In this document: one piece after another, positions 46,964 through 58,863 of the stretch
How positions within the stretch are numbered: the first letter of the stretch is position 1
Layout: each line of letters begins with the position of its first letter
Source: Cymodocea nodosa
Taxonomy: Eukaryota > Streptophyta > Magnoliopsida > Alismatales > Cymodoceaceae
Length of the DNA: 64,000 nucleotides
Direction: 5' to 3'
NCBI GenBank assembly: GCA_036874045.1
Contig: CM072339.1
Coordinates: 17,119,501 to 17,183,500, forward strand
Position numbers and translations under genes: made by a program
The notes under the pieces: generated by a model
Databases searched by the model: none
What the model was told of the DNA's origin: nothing
Seen by the model: only the letters and a program-made list of their open reading frames with translations

Positions 46964-48940
46964 TGTTTAGAATGAAAAAGTGCATAATATTAACGATTAA
47001 ATGATGGTTAATTGCATAATATTTAGCTTATCATATGAGAATCAAGCCATTATGTTATAATTGCACTATTATATGCTTTAATGAAAGAATCTGCATAATT
47101 TCAAGGAATTAGTGTTAATTAAGTATATTTTTTGAACTGTTGGTAAGTTACAGGTTTTTAATTCTTAAGTATCCAAATTTTCTGTTATTTTAGAGAGTTA
47201 CATTTCATGTACCGAACAATTATATTTTAAACACTAAAAGAATATTCAGGTACATAGTAACAACTCGTTGAGTTAGTGTTCTTTTTGTTGAAAGATCATG
47301 TGCCAACTCGTTAAGTTACAGGTTTAAAGGTGTAAAAAGATCATGTGAGAACTCATTGAGTTAGCAAGTAAAAACTCTAAGTTGTATATCTGAACTCATT
47401 AAGTTAGAATTATGCACGTGTTGAATTTAAATGCTTTAATATGTCACGTGAGCTGCAATGTTTAATTCGTTAAGTTAGCATAACTATACACGTTGAGTTA
47501 CTTGAATATACACTAAGGTAACGCATTGTGTTAGTGTCATAAGCTTATAAGTTATTTCTTTATTGCACGTGTTTTATAGTTAAAGCAACGAAGTAAGTCT
47601 GTTGAGTTACACTAACTCCACGGACTAGTTATTTTCTAACATGCCACTATAGCAGTTGTAAAAACAGGAAATTTGAAGGAAAACCACGATTGCATGTATC
47701 ACGTAGGAATTCACTCATGGAATGAAGAGGAAATCACCATCATTGATATGAATGAAGGAAATCCAACCGATCATTTAAGCAGAAGTAGTTACTACTAAAA
47801 GAAATATAAAAGAAGAGAAGAAAGACGAAAAATAGTGTGCTGCATGGGTGGAGGACCGCGCTAACTGTAGGAAGCGTTAGAAGTTCTCTAAAGCTCCACA
47901 CCACCACCAAAATCACCAACCATCGGAGGTCTGTGAGGATACTTTCCAGATGTCGGGTCGATTCCGAGCCAAACACGGTGATTGACAACTATTGTGAGGA
48001 GTGATCGTGTCGTAGAAAGAAAAGCCATTTTCACCAAGCACCGACTCATATCTCAAGAGATCGTAAAGCTTCTAGCCTTGGTTTCGGGTTGATGCTAGTA
48101 TGTTGAAGAGGAGATCTACTTACAATTCTTGGTTCACGATTCTATAGGGAGAGGAGGCAAGATTGTAAGTGATTAAGTTTTTAGTGGTGTAATCGCGTCG
48201 CATGTAGTAACAAAAGTTTTTACTATCGATAGAGATTTTTACATTTCACCTTTTGCTTGTCTTCAAGAACATATCAAAACAAGAATACCAAAAACAACTA
48301 ATTATCTATGTTTACATTTAGTATTAAAGTGTTGTATTATTTGTTTTGTATCGTGATTAATATTATCATTGTCAATATTGTGAATGTTTTATGTTAATTT
48401 GATTTAGAAAATAGAAAATAGTTTTATTATTTACTGAAATTGATTCATTCTAGATACTTAAAGATTTTAATGATTACTATTTGAAATATCTAAATGTTAG
48501 TGTTGCTTAATGACAAATCTCAAATTAACTAACATTAAAGAGCTTAATTAATGTTATTTACATTCTATGGAACTGCCCAATGGTTGGCTGAATTCCTCTA
48601 TAAATAACGATATTTAACTGGAAAGGTATGCTTGTAGAGTTAACTTAAGTCCACGAGGTTAGTCTATTGAGTTAATCATAACTCCACAAACTAAGTTCGT
48701 TGAGTTAACTGTAACTCAACGGAGTGCTTAACTAAACACATATAGACTTCAATATCAAAATGGAAATAGTACACAAGCTTAACTCAATCTCTGTGGGATC
48801 GACCTGTACTTGCACACAAATACAATATACACTGTGCACTTGTAGTTAAAATACAAATTGGACTTAATATCTAATTTGTGTGAAAAGTTGTTTGTTTACT
48901 TCTAAAAGAATTTATTAATATAAGCATAAAAAGAAATTAA
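46964..48940 (+). repeat. Plus-strand Athila LTR inside Ath-2, with primer site
   Basis: About 1.97 kb from TGTTTAGAATG to about 48935, full length and in opposite orientation to the 44851-46330 LTR. It is followed at about 48948-48968 by CTTGCACCATTTATTAGACA, a decayed form of the tRNA-Asp-type primer site. It therefore looks like the 5' end of a truncated plus-strand relative. With the 44851-46330 LTR it makes a large inverted repeat with a ~630-base spacer. The frame at 47740-47988 is not a gene. Confidence 0.8.
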
Positions 48941-48962
48941 ATAAGTTTTCTTGCACCATTTA

Positions 48963-50100
48963 TTAGACAAGTTTCTGATTTAACTTTTCACAACCCAAAC
49001 AAGTAGTGATAAATGGAATAAACGTGTGAGTCCAAGCAAACTTTTTAAGCATAATTCTTCTTACTATTAATTCCATTTTAATGCAGTCTGCTTTCCTTTT
49101 TAACTTGTAAACTTGTAGTATTTTATCAATGCTAAATACAAGTGTATTACCATTAATGAATTGAAATGTAGAAAGGGATCCTCTTCTGTTCCAAGATAAT
49201 GCAATTGTTTCTATTTCTTCATAAATTTCAATATATTCCTCTCCCCACTTCCATTCATTCAGGTCTTTCATAATCCATATTTGAAATTTTATCAGTTCAT
49301 CCCACCATCTTATTAGACATAAAGTAGGATCATCATATTCGTTATACCACATTCCTAATTGAATTTTATTATGTTCTGCAGATGGTGGTTCAACTATATC
49401 ATTAGGTATAGGTAATATTTCTATAAAGTCATCATCATAACTATCTATGCTCACTATATATATATACATCAAGCATGACATGTATGTTGTTAACTAATGC
49501 TTTCTCTCCTAGATATATTATAGTATTTTCAGTCCAAGATCTATTCAGAAAATTATACACACTTAAACATAGATCCTCATCCCAATTTCCAATTGGTCTC
49601 TAGTAATACAAATTTTCAGGAATGGTCAAATTTTTATTAGAAAATGTTAAAGCTGACCCACAATTCTCAGTTGGTACTTCAAATCTATTAGGCCTTCCTA
49701 TATTCCATTCTTCTTTAGTAATAGGATTTCTAATCAAAATATCAGGTAACAGAATAGCATACCTTGGTTTGGTTTTGTAAATAATCAATCCTTCATCTAT
49801 ACCCATAATATGATCTATTCCTTCTAATATATTGGGTGGAATTCTAGTAGTTTCTTCCATATTCAGATATTCATAGCTGATTGAACTACATTTATATGAC
49901 TTTCATAAAAATCCATCTCTAATATTAGTCATCTTTACAGCATGTAGTCCATGAAAATATTTTTCTCTAACACATTCTTTAATTTCTTTTGACACACAAT
50001 ACAATCTACATAAATCTTTAGCTGATAAGTTACTCAATACATCCTTTAGTGCATCCAGTAGTAATTTCATCAATTCCATTTGTTGTGATCTTGTATAACA
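48963..50100 (-). pseudogene. F-box / F-box-associated domain gene in Ath-2
   Basis: Fullest copy. An N-terminal F-box of about 45 residues: ALKDVLSNLSAKDLCRLYCVSK then EKYFHGLHAVK. Middle: IDEGLIIYKTKPRYAILLPD and LIRNPITKEEW, matching the '..GL+.......+.NP.T+E' start of F-box-associated domains. C-terminal: FQIWIMKDLNEWKWGEEYIEIY, then TFQFINGNTLVFS and ILQVYKLKRK, matching the '+W.M.+...W......' and '...G..+.......+..Y+' strands of that domain. Total span is about 380 codons, normal for plant F-box/FBA proteins. It follows gag on the same strand with a GTTGAGTTA dyad between. Broken, about three to five interruptions. The host progenitor is not known. Confidence 0.65.
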
Positions 50101-50289
50101 TAAACAAAATTTAGTAGAGATAAAATTAACATAGCTACTTACATACCTCCATAGAATTAGGTCATAACTCAATGGGCTAAGTTCGTTGAGTTAAGTAATA
50201 ACTCTACAGTACTACTAACTATAATTAAACTTTCATTTTCTTTTCCTTTTACATTTTTCTACTTACTATATTATACATTGTTACTTCAA

Positions 50290-51590
50290 TTGTGCTACTT
50301 CATTCAACTTCCCTCCGATAGGAGATATCAATTTCATCAACAGTTCTTTTCATAGGGTTAGGCACTACTTGCATTGGCAGTCCTCCAATAAGTCTAACTT
50401 CTATTGATTCCTTTTGTCCAAGGGGTATATTTCTATTCATATTTTGATTCTGAATGGCAGCATTTTCAAATACATGATCTAAACAATTGTTTAATTGTTG
50501 AATTATCTTTTCTAATTTCTCTATTCTAGATCTTTGTTCAATTAATGCTTCATAACTTATATTTTTGTCATTTATATTTTCTCCTCCCTAGAAATTGTTA
50601 TTTCTCCAAGATAGGTTCAGGTGATTTCTCCAATTAGGGTTATAAGAATTTCCAAAGTTATCTTTTTGGTTTCTAGCATAAATAATATCTAAGTCATTAA
50701 TATTTGCATTCTTTTCTGCTAGTTTTTGATTTAATGATAACTTTTCTATTTTCTTTGTTAACTCAATTAATTTAACTTCAAGCATAGTGCTTGAATCTAT
50801 TTCATGCATTCCCCTTGGTAATATTCTTTTATCTGTAATAGCTTCAGTCGAGTTTTCCCATTGAGCAGTTTTTTTTGTAATGTTTTCTAAGTATGCCCAT
50901 GCTTCTTCACTACATAGTTTTAAAAATCCATTCTGATAAGTAGATTCTAATAAAGATTTAGTTGAAACATCTATGCTTTCATAAATTATACCTATTAATT
51001 GTGCTTTACTCATTGCATGATGTGGACATTGAGTCAATAAATCTTTAAATCGTTTAAAATATTTTCAGAATGATTCTCCCTATTTTTGGTTACACATTAA
51101 TATTTCCTTTTTCTTTTTAATCATTTGATGTATTGGATAATATTTTTCTAGAAAAACAAAGCAAAATTCAATTCATGTAGAAATTAAATCAGGTGATAGA
51201 GTTTATAACCATCTCTTAGCTGTATCTTTTAAAGCAAAAGGAATATATCTAAGTTTAATAGCATCAATACTCATGTTCAGCATTTTCATCATTTAACAAA
51301 CTTCGTTAAATTCTCTAAGGAAGTAATAGGCATCTTCTCTTTCTAATCCATGAAAGTGTGGCAATTGACTAATATAATTAGATTTTAATTCAAACCTATC
51401 TCTCTCAAAGTTTGGCAATCGAATACATGAAGGTTCATCAACTAGTTCAGGATACAGAATTTCCCCTAATGGTATTTCTACTAGAGCAGCCATATCTTTG
51501 TTCTCCTTTAAAGAAAGGTTAGCTATACCCCTACAGATTTCATTAAAGTCCAATTCAGAAAATATTATAGTATGCTTCTATGTTAAATAA
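50290..51590 (-). pseudogene. Athila-type gag (capsid) in Ath-2
   Basis: Same blocks as the Ath-1 copy: EILYPELVDEPSCIRLPN, SQLPHFHGLEREDAYYFLREF, then CPHHAMSKAQLIG, YESIDVSTKSLLES, EEAWAYLENITKKT, a Leu/Lys-rich helix, and NSYNPNWRNHLNLSWRNN. The last motif is typical of Athila gag C-termini. The tail (50.58-50.29 kb) continues with a coiled-coil-like stretch. No zinc knuckle seen. Broken. Confidence 0.82.
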
Positions 51591-51810
51591 TCCTATTTTG
51601 GTATTCTTACTAAACATTTAGTGCTAGGCGAACGAGTTCAATCTAAACATAAAGTAAAATTGTAGAAGATTAATTACATATCAATCTAAAGCTTTGTTCT
51701 AAGTAAATAATTGTTGATGGATAAAGTTGAATCAACTACTTCTTCTAGTTCCCTAATGAATTCTCTTCCTCTTCTCAATTGCTGGTAACCAGTAAATAAC
51801 ATTCTGTTCT

Positions 51811-51820
51811 ATATTTATAA
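51811..51820 (-). promoter_or_regulatory. TATA-like box upstream of Ath-2 gag
   Basis: TTATAAATAT in the context GTGCATTATAAATATAGAAC, at the same distance from gag as in Ath-1 (10141-10150). Confidence 0.4.
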
Positions 51821-51984
51821 TGCACATCCATAAGGCAAATGAATCTCGTTGTAAGAACGTGTCCTGTAACGTGTAGTATAGTTCCTATTTTTATACATAC
51901 GTGTTCTACTTATAATAATTTTTTAAATTTCAGTAATTGCTAAACCCACAAAGTTTCATTTGTGGATAAAGGAATAACTATTTT

Positions 51985-52096
51985 ACTAACTCCACGAACT
52001 AACTTCATTGAGTTATAGATAACTCAACGGACTAGCTTCGGCTCCTATTTGCTAACTCCACAAACTAACTTCGTTGAGTTACAGATAACTCAACGG
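51985..52096 (-). promoter_or_regulatory. GTTGAGTTA dyads upstream of Ath-2 gag
   Basis: Several dyads, the last being TCGTTGAGTTA (52071-52081), loop CAGA, TAACTCAACGG (52086-52096). Cop-I begins at the next base. Confidence 0.5.
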
Positions 52097-53284
52097 TGTT
52101 AGGAATTTTGTTTTGATGATATATGCTTTATTAAAGTTTTTAAATAAGTCCAAATAATATTCTCTAAGTATATTTGTCACGTAATTAAATGTTAACTGGT
52201 TATCAAAAAGTTTCATTTTTATTTCGGATAGTTAACATTTGAATAGTTAAAGTTTTCGAATAGTTAGATTTTCGATAGGTAAACTTTTGAATAATTAACG
52301 TTTTATTTTTGTTGAATACTTATGTTAAAAACTCGTATAGTTAAGTTATCTGCACGTGTGTTTTTAATGTTTTAAGTTGTCACGTGTTTTGCATGTGCGT
52401 TCGGTAATGAAAATCGAAGAGTTAGATAACTATTCGAATTTTATAAAATGACTAACGAACAGATAAGTTTTCTATATTCAATCACGTGTTTTGCAGGTGC
52501 AAAAACTCAAAGAGTTACAGATAAGTGTTCGAGTTTTTATAGGACTTAAAGGATAAGTGTTCGACTAAAATGAAGAGTTAGAAGATATTCTACAAGACTC
52601 CAGGAAGATAAAGTTTCTTTGAATCTACGAGTGGAGATCGTGGAAATTTAAAATGATAGTGGAGAAAGTGGAAATTAAAAAAGATAGTAATTTGGATTAA
52701 AGAAAAAATTACTATGTGGATTATGGATTAAGTGGATGAACATGCTGAACATGAAGATAGAGTTTGACTACTAATAGAGAGTATGAGCTACATTACAATT
52801 AAGGATCCCAATCTCAAAAACCAAGTCTGAATATTCAATTCGGATCCCTAACTAAAAAGTTAAGTTTGAATATTCATATTCAGAAAAGTTCTCCAACATT
52901 AGAAGAAGTTCGAAATTTCAAGCAATTTTAGAAAAAGAGCTACAAACACAAGAAGTCTGGAAATTCGACAACTAGAGAAGAAGAGATATAGAAGCTAAGC
53001 AAAAAGAAGGAAAGGAGCTATGTGCACAAAGATCAGGTTTTATACAATTCGAAATTAGTTTTGAATAAGGACTTCATTTTTCTATTTCAATTGTATATCA
53101 GACATTACTGTATCAAAACCATCAAGAAGGGAATTTAGTTGAAAAGATATTGTAAATTCTATCTTTAAAGTTTATAAAGAATAGAATTTCATTTACAAGT
53201 GTTTTGTGCTCTTGTTTTATTCGCTGGTAATTTAATTACTAAAGACATAATTCACCCCCCCTCTTGTGATACAACGATCCTACA
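52097..53284 (+). repeat. 5' LTR of Cop-I
   Basis: TGTTAGGAATTTTG to CGATCCTACA, 1188 bp. TTCGGATAGTTA-type half-dyads around 52.22-52.35 kb. The end sequence CACCCCCCCTCTTGTGATAC resembles the Cop-F LTR end (CACCCCCCTCTTGTGTAGCC). Confidence 0.92.
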
Positions 53285-53303
53285 ACTAGTATCAGAGCTT
53301 TTA
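53285..53303 (+). other. Primer binding site of Cop-I
   Basis: ACTAGTATCAGAGCTTTT right after the LTR: one base from the canonical TGGTATCAGAGC in its core. Confidence 0.82.
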
Positions 53304-53419
53304 TTATTGTCAGATTGCCTACACTCTACTACATCTAGTATCAAAGCATTTAAAAAATATTCATTTCTCTAGTTAGAAATCGGTTTTTCTTGTCATTTAC
53401 TTAGGATCATTTGTTTAAA

Positions 53420-55032
53420 ATGGATAATATTGAAATATTAGTTATGACTGTAGGACAGACCACGAATCATCCTCCTATGTTCGAAGGTAGCAATTATGGC
53501 TATTGGAAATATAGAATGAAAGTATTCTTTCAGTCAATTGATTTTAAACTATGACATATAATTAGAAATCCTATAGTGTTAGTTATGACTCCATATGATA
53601 ATTGGACTTTTGATAAAAAGGAGCGAATGACACTGAATGCTAAAGGTTTAAACATCTTGTTTTGTACTTTATCTCATGATCAATTTAACAAAGTTTCTGC
53701 ATATCAAACTGCATATTAGATATGGCATGCATTAGAAGTTGCTAATGAAGGTACTAACCAAGTCAAGGAATCTAAGATTAATATGTTAATACATAAATAT
53801 AAGCTTTTTAAAATGCACGAAAATGAATGTATCTTTGATATGTTTTCCTGTTTTCTTGAGATTGTAAATTTATTAAAATCTTTAGGCAAGAAATTTGAGG
53901 AAAAAGACTTGGTAAGAAAGATCCTTAGATCTTTAACTAAAATTTGAGCTCAAAATACAACATCTATTAAAGAGTCCAAAGATTTAAATACATATACTCT
54001 TGATGATCTCATAGGAAATCTGATAGCCTATGAAGTACAACATTTAGATCCAAAAGGGAAAAATCCCAGAAGAGATCTGACTTTTGAGGTTGATAAAGTC
54101 TTAGAAGTCATTAGTGACTTTGACGATGATTTATTGTTGACTAGAAAATTTAGAAATCTATTGAAGAAACGTAGGAACTTTAGGTCAGCAAAGACATTTG
54201 GAAATATGGAGAAGAAGTCATTCATGAAAGACAAAATCATATGTTACAAGTGCAACAGATTGGGTCACTTTCAAACTGATTGTCCTCTCAACAAAGATAA
54301 GAAGAATTTGAGGAGAAATTTCAAGAGTAAGAAATTCAGAAAGAGAAGGACACTTAAAGTGACATGGGATGACTCTTCAACTTCATAAAGTGAAGAAACA
54401 AAGGATTCAACATCAAACAATGAATCCTCATCAACATCAGATTTAGAAGAAAATCTGGCAAACGTATGCTTCATGGCGAAATCCAGTGAGGTATCCTCTG
54501 ATCAAAATGCTAGTTTTGATAGATTACTTGTTGAATACAATAAACTGGTTAGAAAATGTAAGAAAGTAAAAATAGAAGGAAAGAACACTAGGAAAATGCT
54601 AGATGAATCTAAAAATAAGATTGATTTTCTAAACTCTACGTTGAATAAATTTAAAGAAGAAAATAAAAAACATACATTGGAAATTTTAAAGTTTACTGCA
54701 ATAGAAAGAAAATTGCATGCAAATTGTGAAAATTTAATTGCTGATAAAAAGAAAATGATCTGTGAAATTGAAAAACTGAAACTAACTATTACTGATTTAA
54801 ATTTAGAAATTAATATGTTAAAGATTAAGGTCTATGATCAAAAAGCTATATTAAGTAAATGGAATAATAGTAAAACTATAACAAATGAACTTAGTAGTAA
54901 AATATTAAATGTAGAAAAACATGGTATTGGTTTACACGATGCATCTTCTGAAAATTATATATTGCATGATGGTACTACTAAAAGTAATGTCTTTATTTCC
55001 AATACTAAGAATAGTAAGAGAAAAACTATTCC
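53420..55032 (+). pseudogene. Cop-I gag (long, SIRE type)
   Basis: Capsid region from about 53.42 kb (HPPMFEGSNYGYWKYRMKVFF), helix region around WHALEVANEGTNQVKES. Zinc knuckle CYKCNRLGHFQTDC near 54.25 kb, then a Ser/Asp-rich stretch and a long coiled coil (54.5-54.9 kb). It is nearly the same as the Cop-K gag (62.48-63.83 kb), so the two belong to one family. It is cut off by the inverted LTR piece. Broken. Confidence 0.85.
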
Positions 55033-55834
55033 GGTATATATATAACTTAATGTTTCTAACTTAATGAGTTCCTCATGTGCCATTTCACGTGACAAGTATT
55101 GTAGCTAACTCAACGAACTATGTCCGTAGTGTTATGCTATCTCAACGAACCATCTCCGTTGTGTTATGATAACTCAACAAACCATCTCTGTTGTGTTATG
55201 ATAACCCAACGAACTAGTAATAAACAAATGTTTTTATAATAAGAATTTTACCACGTGCAAAAATAATAACTTAAGTTTATAACGCTAACCTAACGCGTTG
55301 CCTTAGTGTTCAATATAGCAACTCAATGCGTTTAGTTATGTTAACTTAATGAGTTAAACATATGCACCTCATGTGATACAATACAACATTCGTAACTTAT
55401 AATTTCACCACGTGTATAACACTAACTTAACGAGTTCGTCTCTTCTTTTACTCACTAACTTAACGAGTTATCACGTGACCTATTTTAACCTTTAAGCCTC
55501 TAACTTAACGAGTTCTCACGTGACCTCTATACAAACAAAACTCTAACTTAATGAGTTGTTTAAACGTGAACTGTTCATGATACAGAAGATATAACATTAA
55601 AACATATCATGCTTTTCAATAAAAACACACGTTAACTTAACGTTTAGCTAAATGAGAAATTAATGCAACAAAATGACTAGTTATTAACTTCAGATCCAAT
55701 ATAGACAAGTATTTATATCAGTAAGCTTTTTCTGTATTAATTGATGATTTTAATTTCTTTTCACAAGCAATAGTAATTGAGCAAATATGATTATTTTCAT
55801 TCAGCACACATCATCAAAACAAAAATACTCAACA
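55033..55834 (-). repeat. Cop-E/F-family LTR fragment inside Cop-I
   Basis: The reverse complement matches the first ~800 bases of the LTRs at 2530 and 19619, opening TGTTGAGTATTTTTG at 55834. The inner part is missing and it abuts gag directly. It contains tandem GTTATGATAACTCAACGAAC-type repeats and several TAACTTAACGAGTT units with CACGTGA. Confidence 0.88.
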
Positions 55835-55969
55835 AATCTGTTTATCCGTTTATAAACTCAAAGAGTTATAAATGTTTTACTAACAACCTTTCGTGTTTCT
55901 ACCTTGGTAAAACCCTAGTTTCACAATCTTTACTTCCACTAAGTTCTACAATGCACAACGAAGCTTAAT

Positions 55970-58560
55970 CAACAATGTCAAGATGTGGTAGAATGACAAA
56001 AGTGCAAAAAAGAGAGCTGGAACTTCAGAAAATGCAAAGTGAAATCAACATCTACTCAAGGTACACTTTTACAAATGAAATATTGCATGAAATTAGAAAA
56101 GTTGTTCAAGACGAGAAAATTTCTATTGGAAGTTTATTTGCAATTATGCTAAAACACAATTTAGACTAAAATAGACTGAACTTTCTGCATTACAACTATG
56201 GAAATGAACTTTACAACCTAACCCTACGGATATTACAAGTTCTAGACATATACCTAAAAAATTGGTACAGTTTATCACTTACTATGGAAAGAAATGGGGA
56301 CCAATGATAGAAAATGCAAATAGGGAATTAGAATCTTTGTATTCCCAACATTATTTTCGCCTAGCTATTTTAGATGACATTCAACAGTATATAAATGAAC
56401 AGAAAACTGCCATTAGGAAAATGGGTCTTCGAAGTGAAGGACAAAAAGTTTATCAACTAAAAATGGTAGAGGTTGAGAGCTTAAAACTCTATATTCCATT
56501 ATTACCACCTAGGCATCATGGTAAAGGACCATCACGACCATAGGTGCCTTTAACAAGAGAAATTAAGAAAATTTTAGAACCTCTTGAACAACCAAAAACA
56601 CTACAAACATATAGTCAGAAAAAGAAAAAGACATTAGAATATTTTGGACTAACTATAGGTGTAGAAGGAATAATGCAGTAAAAAGAAGAATCATTGAAAA
56701 ATGGAAAACTATGTTCCATTGCAGAAGCTGGACAAACATTTGTGTCAGGAATCCCAGCAGATGTGACAAATATTGGATTACATGCATACACTCTAAGGTA
56801 TTGTGTCACATTAGTGCATAATGTATCTTTTAATACAATGAACAGTTTTTCACATCATGTTGCAAGCACACATTCTTTTCCTACGGAAAGAGAACATGTA
56901 GGAAATTTTGATGATAAATATACATATGATATCAATTTTGATGATATTTTTGATGATATAGACATTAAGTCTATGAATGTTGAAGATATTTCATCTGAAG
57001 AGGAATGCATAGATATTCTTCCTCTAACTATATCTCGGATAGAAACTTTTGATTTTTGGTATAGTTGCTTATACTACAGTTTATACATATGGTTATGTCT
57101 ATTATAGTATATAATATACTTATTGATAAATGTATATAATCAACAACATACACAGTTACAGATTGAATATTACACTTCCCATGTCTCAAGTATAGAAATT
57201 TCAGAAATACAGAATGAATCTATTATAGAACATTCTTTCCTATAGAGACAGTTGTTGTATAGATCAATCATAGATATAAATGTTGCTGATAGATAGATTG
57301 CTATAGAGACTGTTGCTACTCATATGTCTCACGAAGAATAAACAGAAGGATTTCAGCAGATTATTGATACGATATTTCAGACATTTATACCAACTTTGAT
57401 AGAAATTCCACCAATTCTGAAAGCTTTGAAAATATAGATACTACTAATAATTTTGAAACCAGTCCTAGATCAGAACATCATGATAGGAAAATAATTAATC
57501 CTAAACAGAGTTTACACGAAAATACATTATTATGGTTCAAAAATAGTTCTTGTTATGAAAAATTTCAAACATATAAAACTTTTACAGTTTTATACTCAAG
57601 ACTAGTTAAGTTTGAAGGGATGGCACATATATGAGAAATGTTTAAATTTCAAGGCTTGTTGACTCTACTTCCACAACAACCAGGTCATCTGGTTATACTC
57701 GAACTTATCAGTTGTTTTTACTCAAACTTAATAGTGGAAGAAGGTATTCCTGTTTCCAATATACAAGAAAATGTCATATATTTACCTCTAGATTTACTTT
57801 ATCAAGTACTTGGTTTGAAAAATGAAGGAGTTAAATTATCAAAAAGAAAATAGGTTTATCAATTGGGATGGGACATTCAAAGTTTAGCTAAAGATCCAAC
57901 TGCCAACAAACCAATGAGATTACTAAATGATTTAACTGGCTAAGCACGTTTTATTGCAAAAATACTGCATGCTTCATTGTTTCAGAGGTTTGGTCATGGT
58001 GCAGAAGTTGGCAGATGTTGTCTTTATGCTACATATACATTAATTAACCATATACATGTGAACTGGTATGATATTTTTGTTTCTCATATCTTTCATTTGC
58101 AGAGTAAATTATTTTATGGTGATACGATTTTGAGAATTGTGGCAAGTCAAACAGATATTACACCTTGGCCATAGAAAAGATTAAAGTTAAGATCTTTCTC
58201 TGTAAAGGAACTCCAAAAATATCAAGAAGTAGATACACCTGTAGTTCGACAACAACAACAACAACAACAAGATAGGCAAACACAGTCACAACAACAACAG
58301 CAACAATTAACACAATTTTCAGAACAACAGCAACATACAGATATCAATACAGGTATACAAACAGATATAAATGCAGGTATACAAATAAATACAAATACAG
58401 GTATAAATACAGACATCCATACTAAAGTTTTATAGCAACCATCACAAGTTTCATAAAATGATTTAGATCAAGCAGTAATTGATCAGAAAAATAGAGTAAG
58501 TACAGAAATTGCAAAGTGAATTTCAAATACTCTTATCAGTATTTTTCGTAGACAAAGAGG
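55970..58560 (+). pseudogene. Env-like / 'putative plant transposon' ORF of Cop-I
   Basis: A Lys/Glu-rich N-terminal part (55.98-56.5 kb), then a middle acidic segment (56.9-57.05 kb). The recognisable domain is at 57.64-58.17 kb: MFKFQGLLTLLPQQPGH, SCFYSNL, LLYQVLGLKNEGVKL and INHIHVNWYDIFVSHIF, SKLFYGDTIL. It aligns by eye with the Ath-1 env-like ORF (roughly one third identical). The C-terminal part is Gln-rich, encoded by CAA/CAG runs at 58.24-58.34 kb. Position between pol site and 3' LTR matches the third ORF of SIRE elements. Many interruptions. A membrane role is not evident. Confidence 0.6.
58245..58335 (+). repeat. CAA/CAG microsatellite
   Basis: Two runs of CAACAACAACAA with a short interruption, encoding polyglutamine in the frame of the env-like ORF. 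Followed by repeated ACAGATATAAATACAGGTAT-like units to about 58.42 kb. Confidence 0.75.
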
Positions 58561-58797
58561 CTTGTGATTATACAAATTATGTATTACATGATTTATGTAT
58601 TGTAATTTGTTACCAAAAATATTATGTAAACTGTTTACTACAGTTAATACTCATGTGATTATTTTTCACAGTTTATATTTAAACAGTTTATGCTTAATCC
58701 ATGACAGTTTATTTATTGCATGTTTAAAAATATCTTTTTGAATGCTATGTACTTAGAATATTTTTCTTCCTTATATTTTATTTACTTTTTTATAATG
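58561..58797. other. Non-coding stretch before the Cop-I purine tracts
   Basis: AT-rich with two short repeats of ACAGTTTAT.. (around 58.64-58.71 kb). No ORF or known signal. Corresponds to the 3' non-coding region of SIRE elements. Confidence 0.5.
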
Positions 58798-58863
58798 CCA
58801 AAAAGGGGGAGAAGATAGATTATTTGACTTATTAGGTTTTGACATCATCAAAAAGGGAGAGAT
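58798..58863 (+). other. Polypurine tracts of Cop-I
   Basis: CAAAAAGGGGGAGAAGATAG and, directly before the LTR, CATCATCAAAAAGGGAGAGA. The GACATCATCAAAAAGGG.GAGAT form is characteristic of SIRE-type copia. Confidence 0.85.

Noticed and set aside
48963-50100. An independent host F-box gene into which elements inserted
   Set aside because: The other copy (7978-8460) has the same gag upstream in the same order and spacing, so the gene travels with the element. A host donor elsewhere remains likely.
58245-58335. CAA repeat as a stand-alone functional repeat or CRISPR-like array
   Set aside because: It is a plain microsatellite in a Gln-rich coding stretch with no spacer structure.
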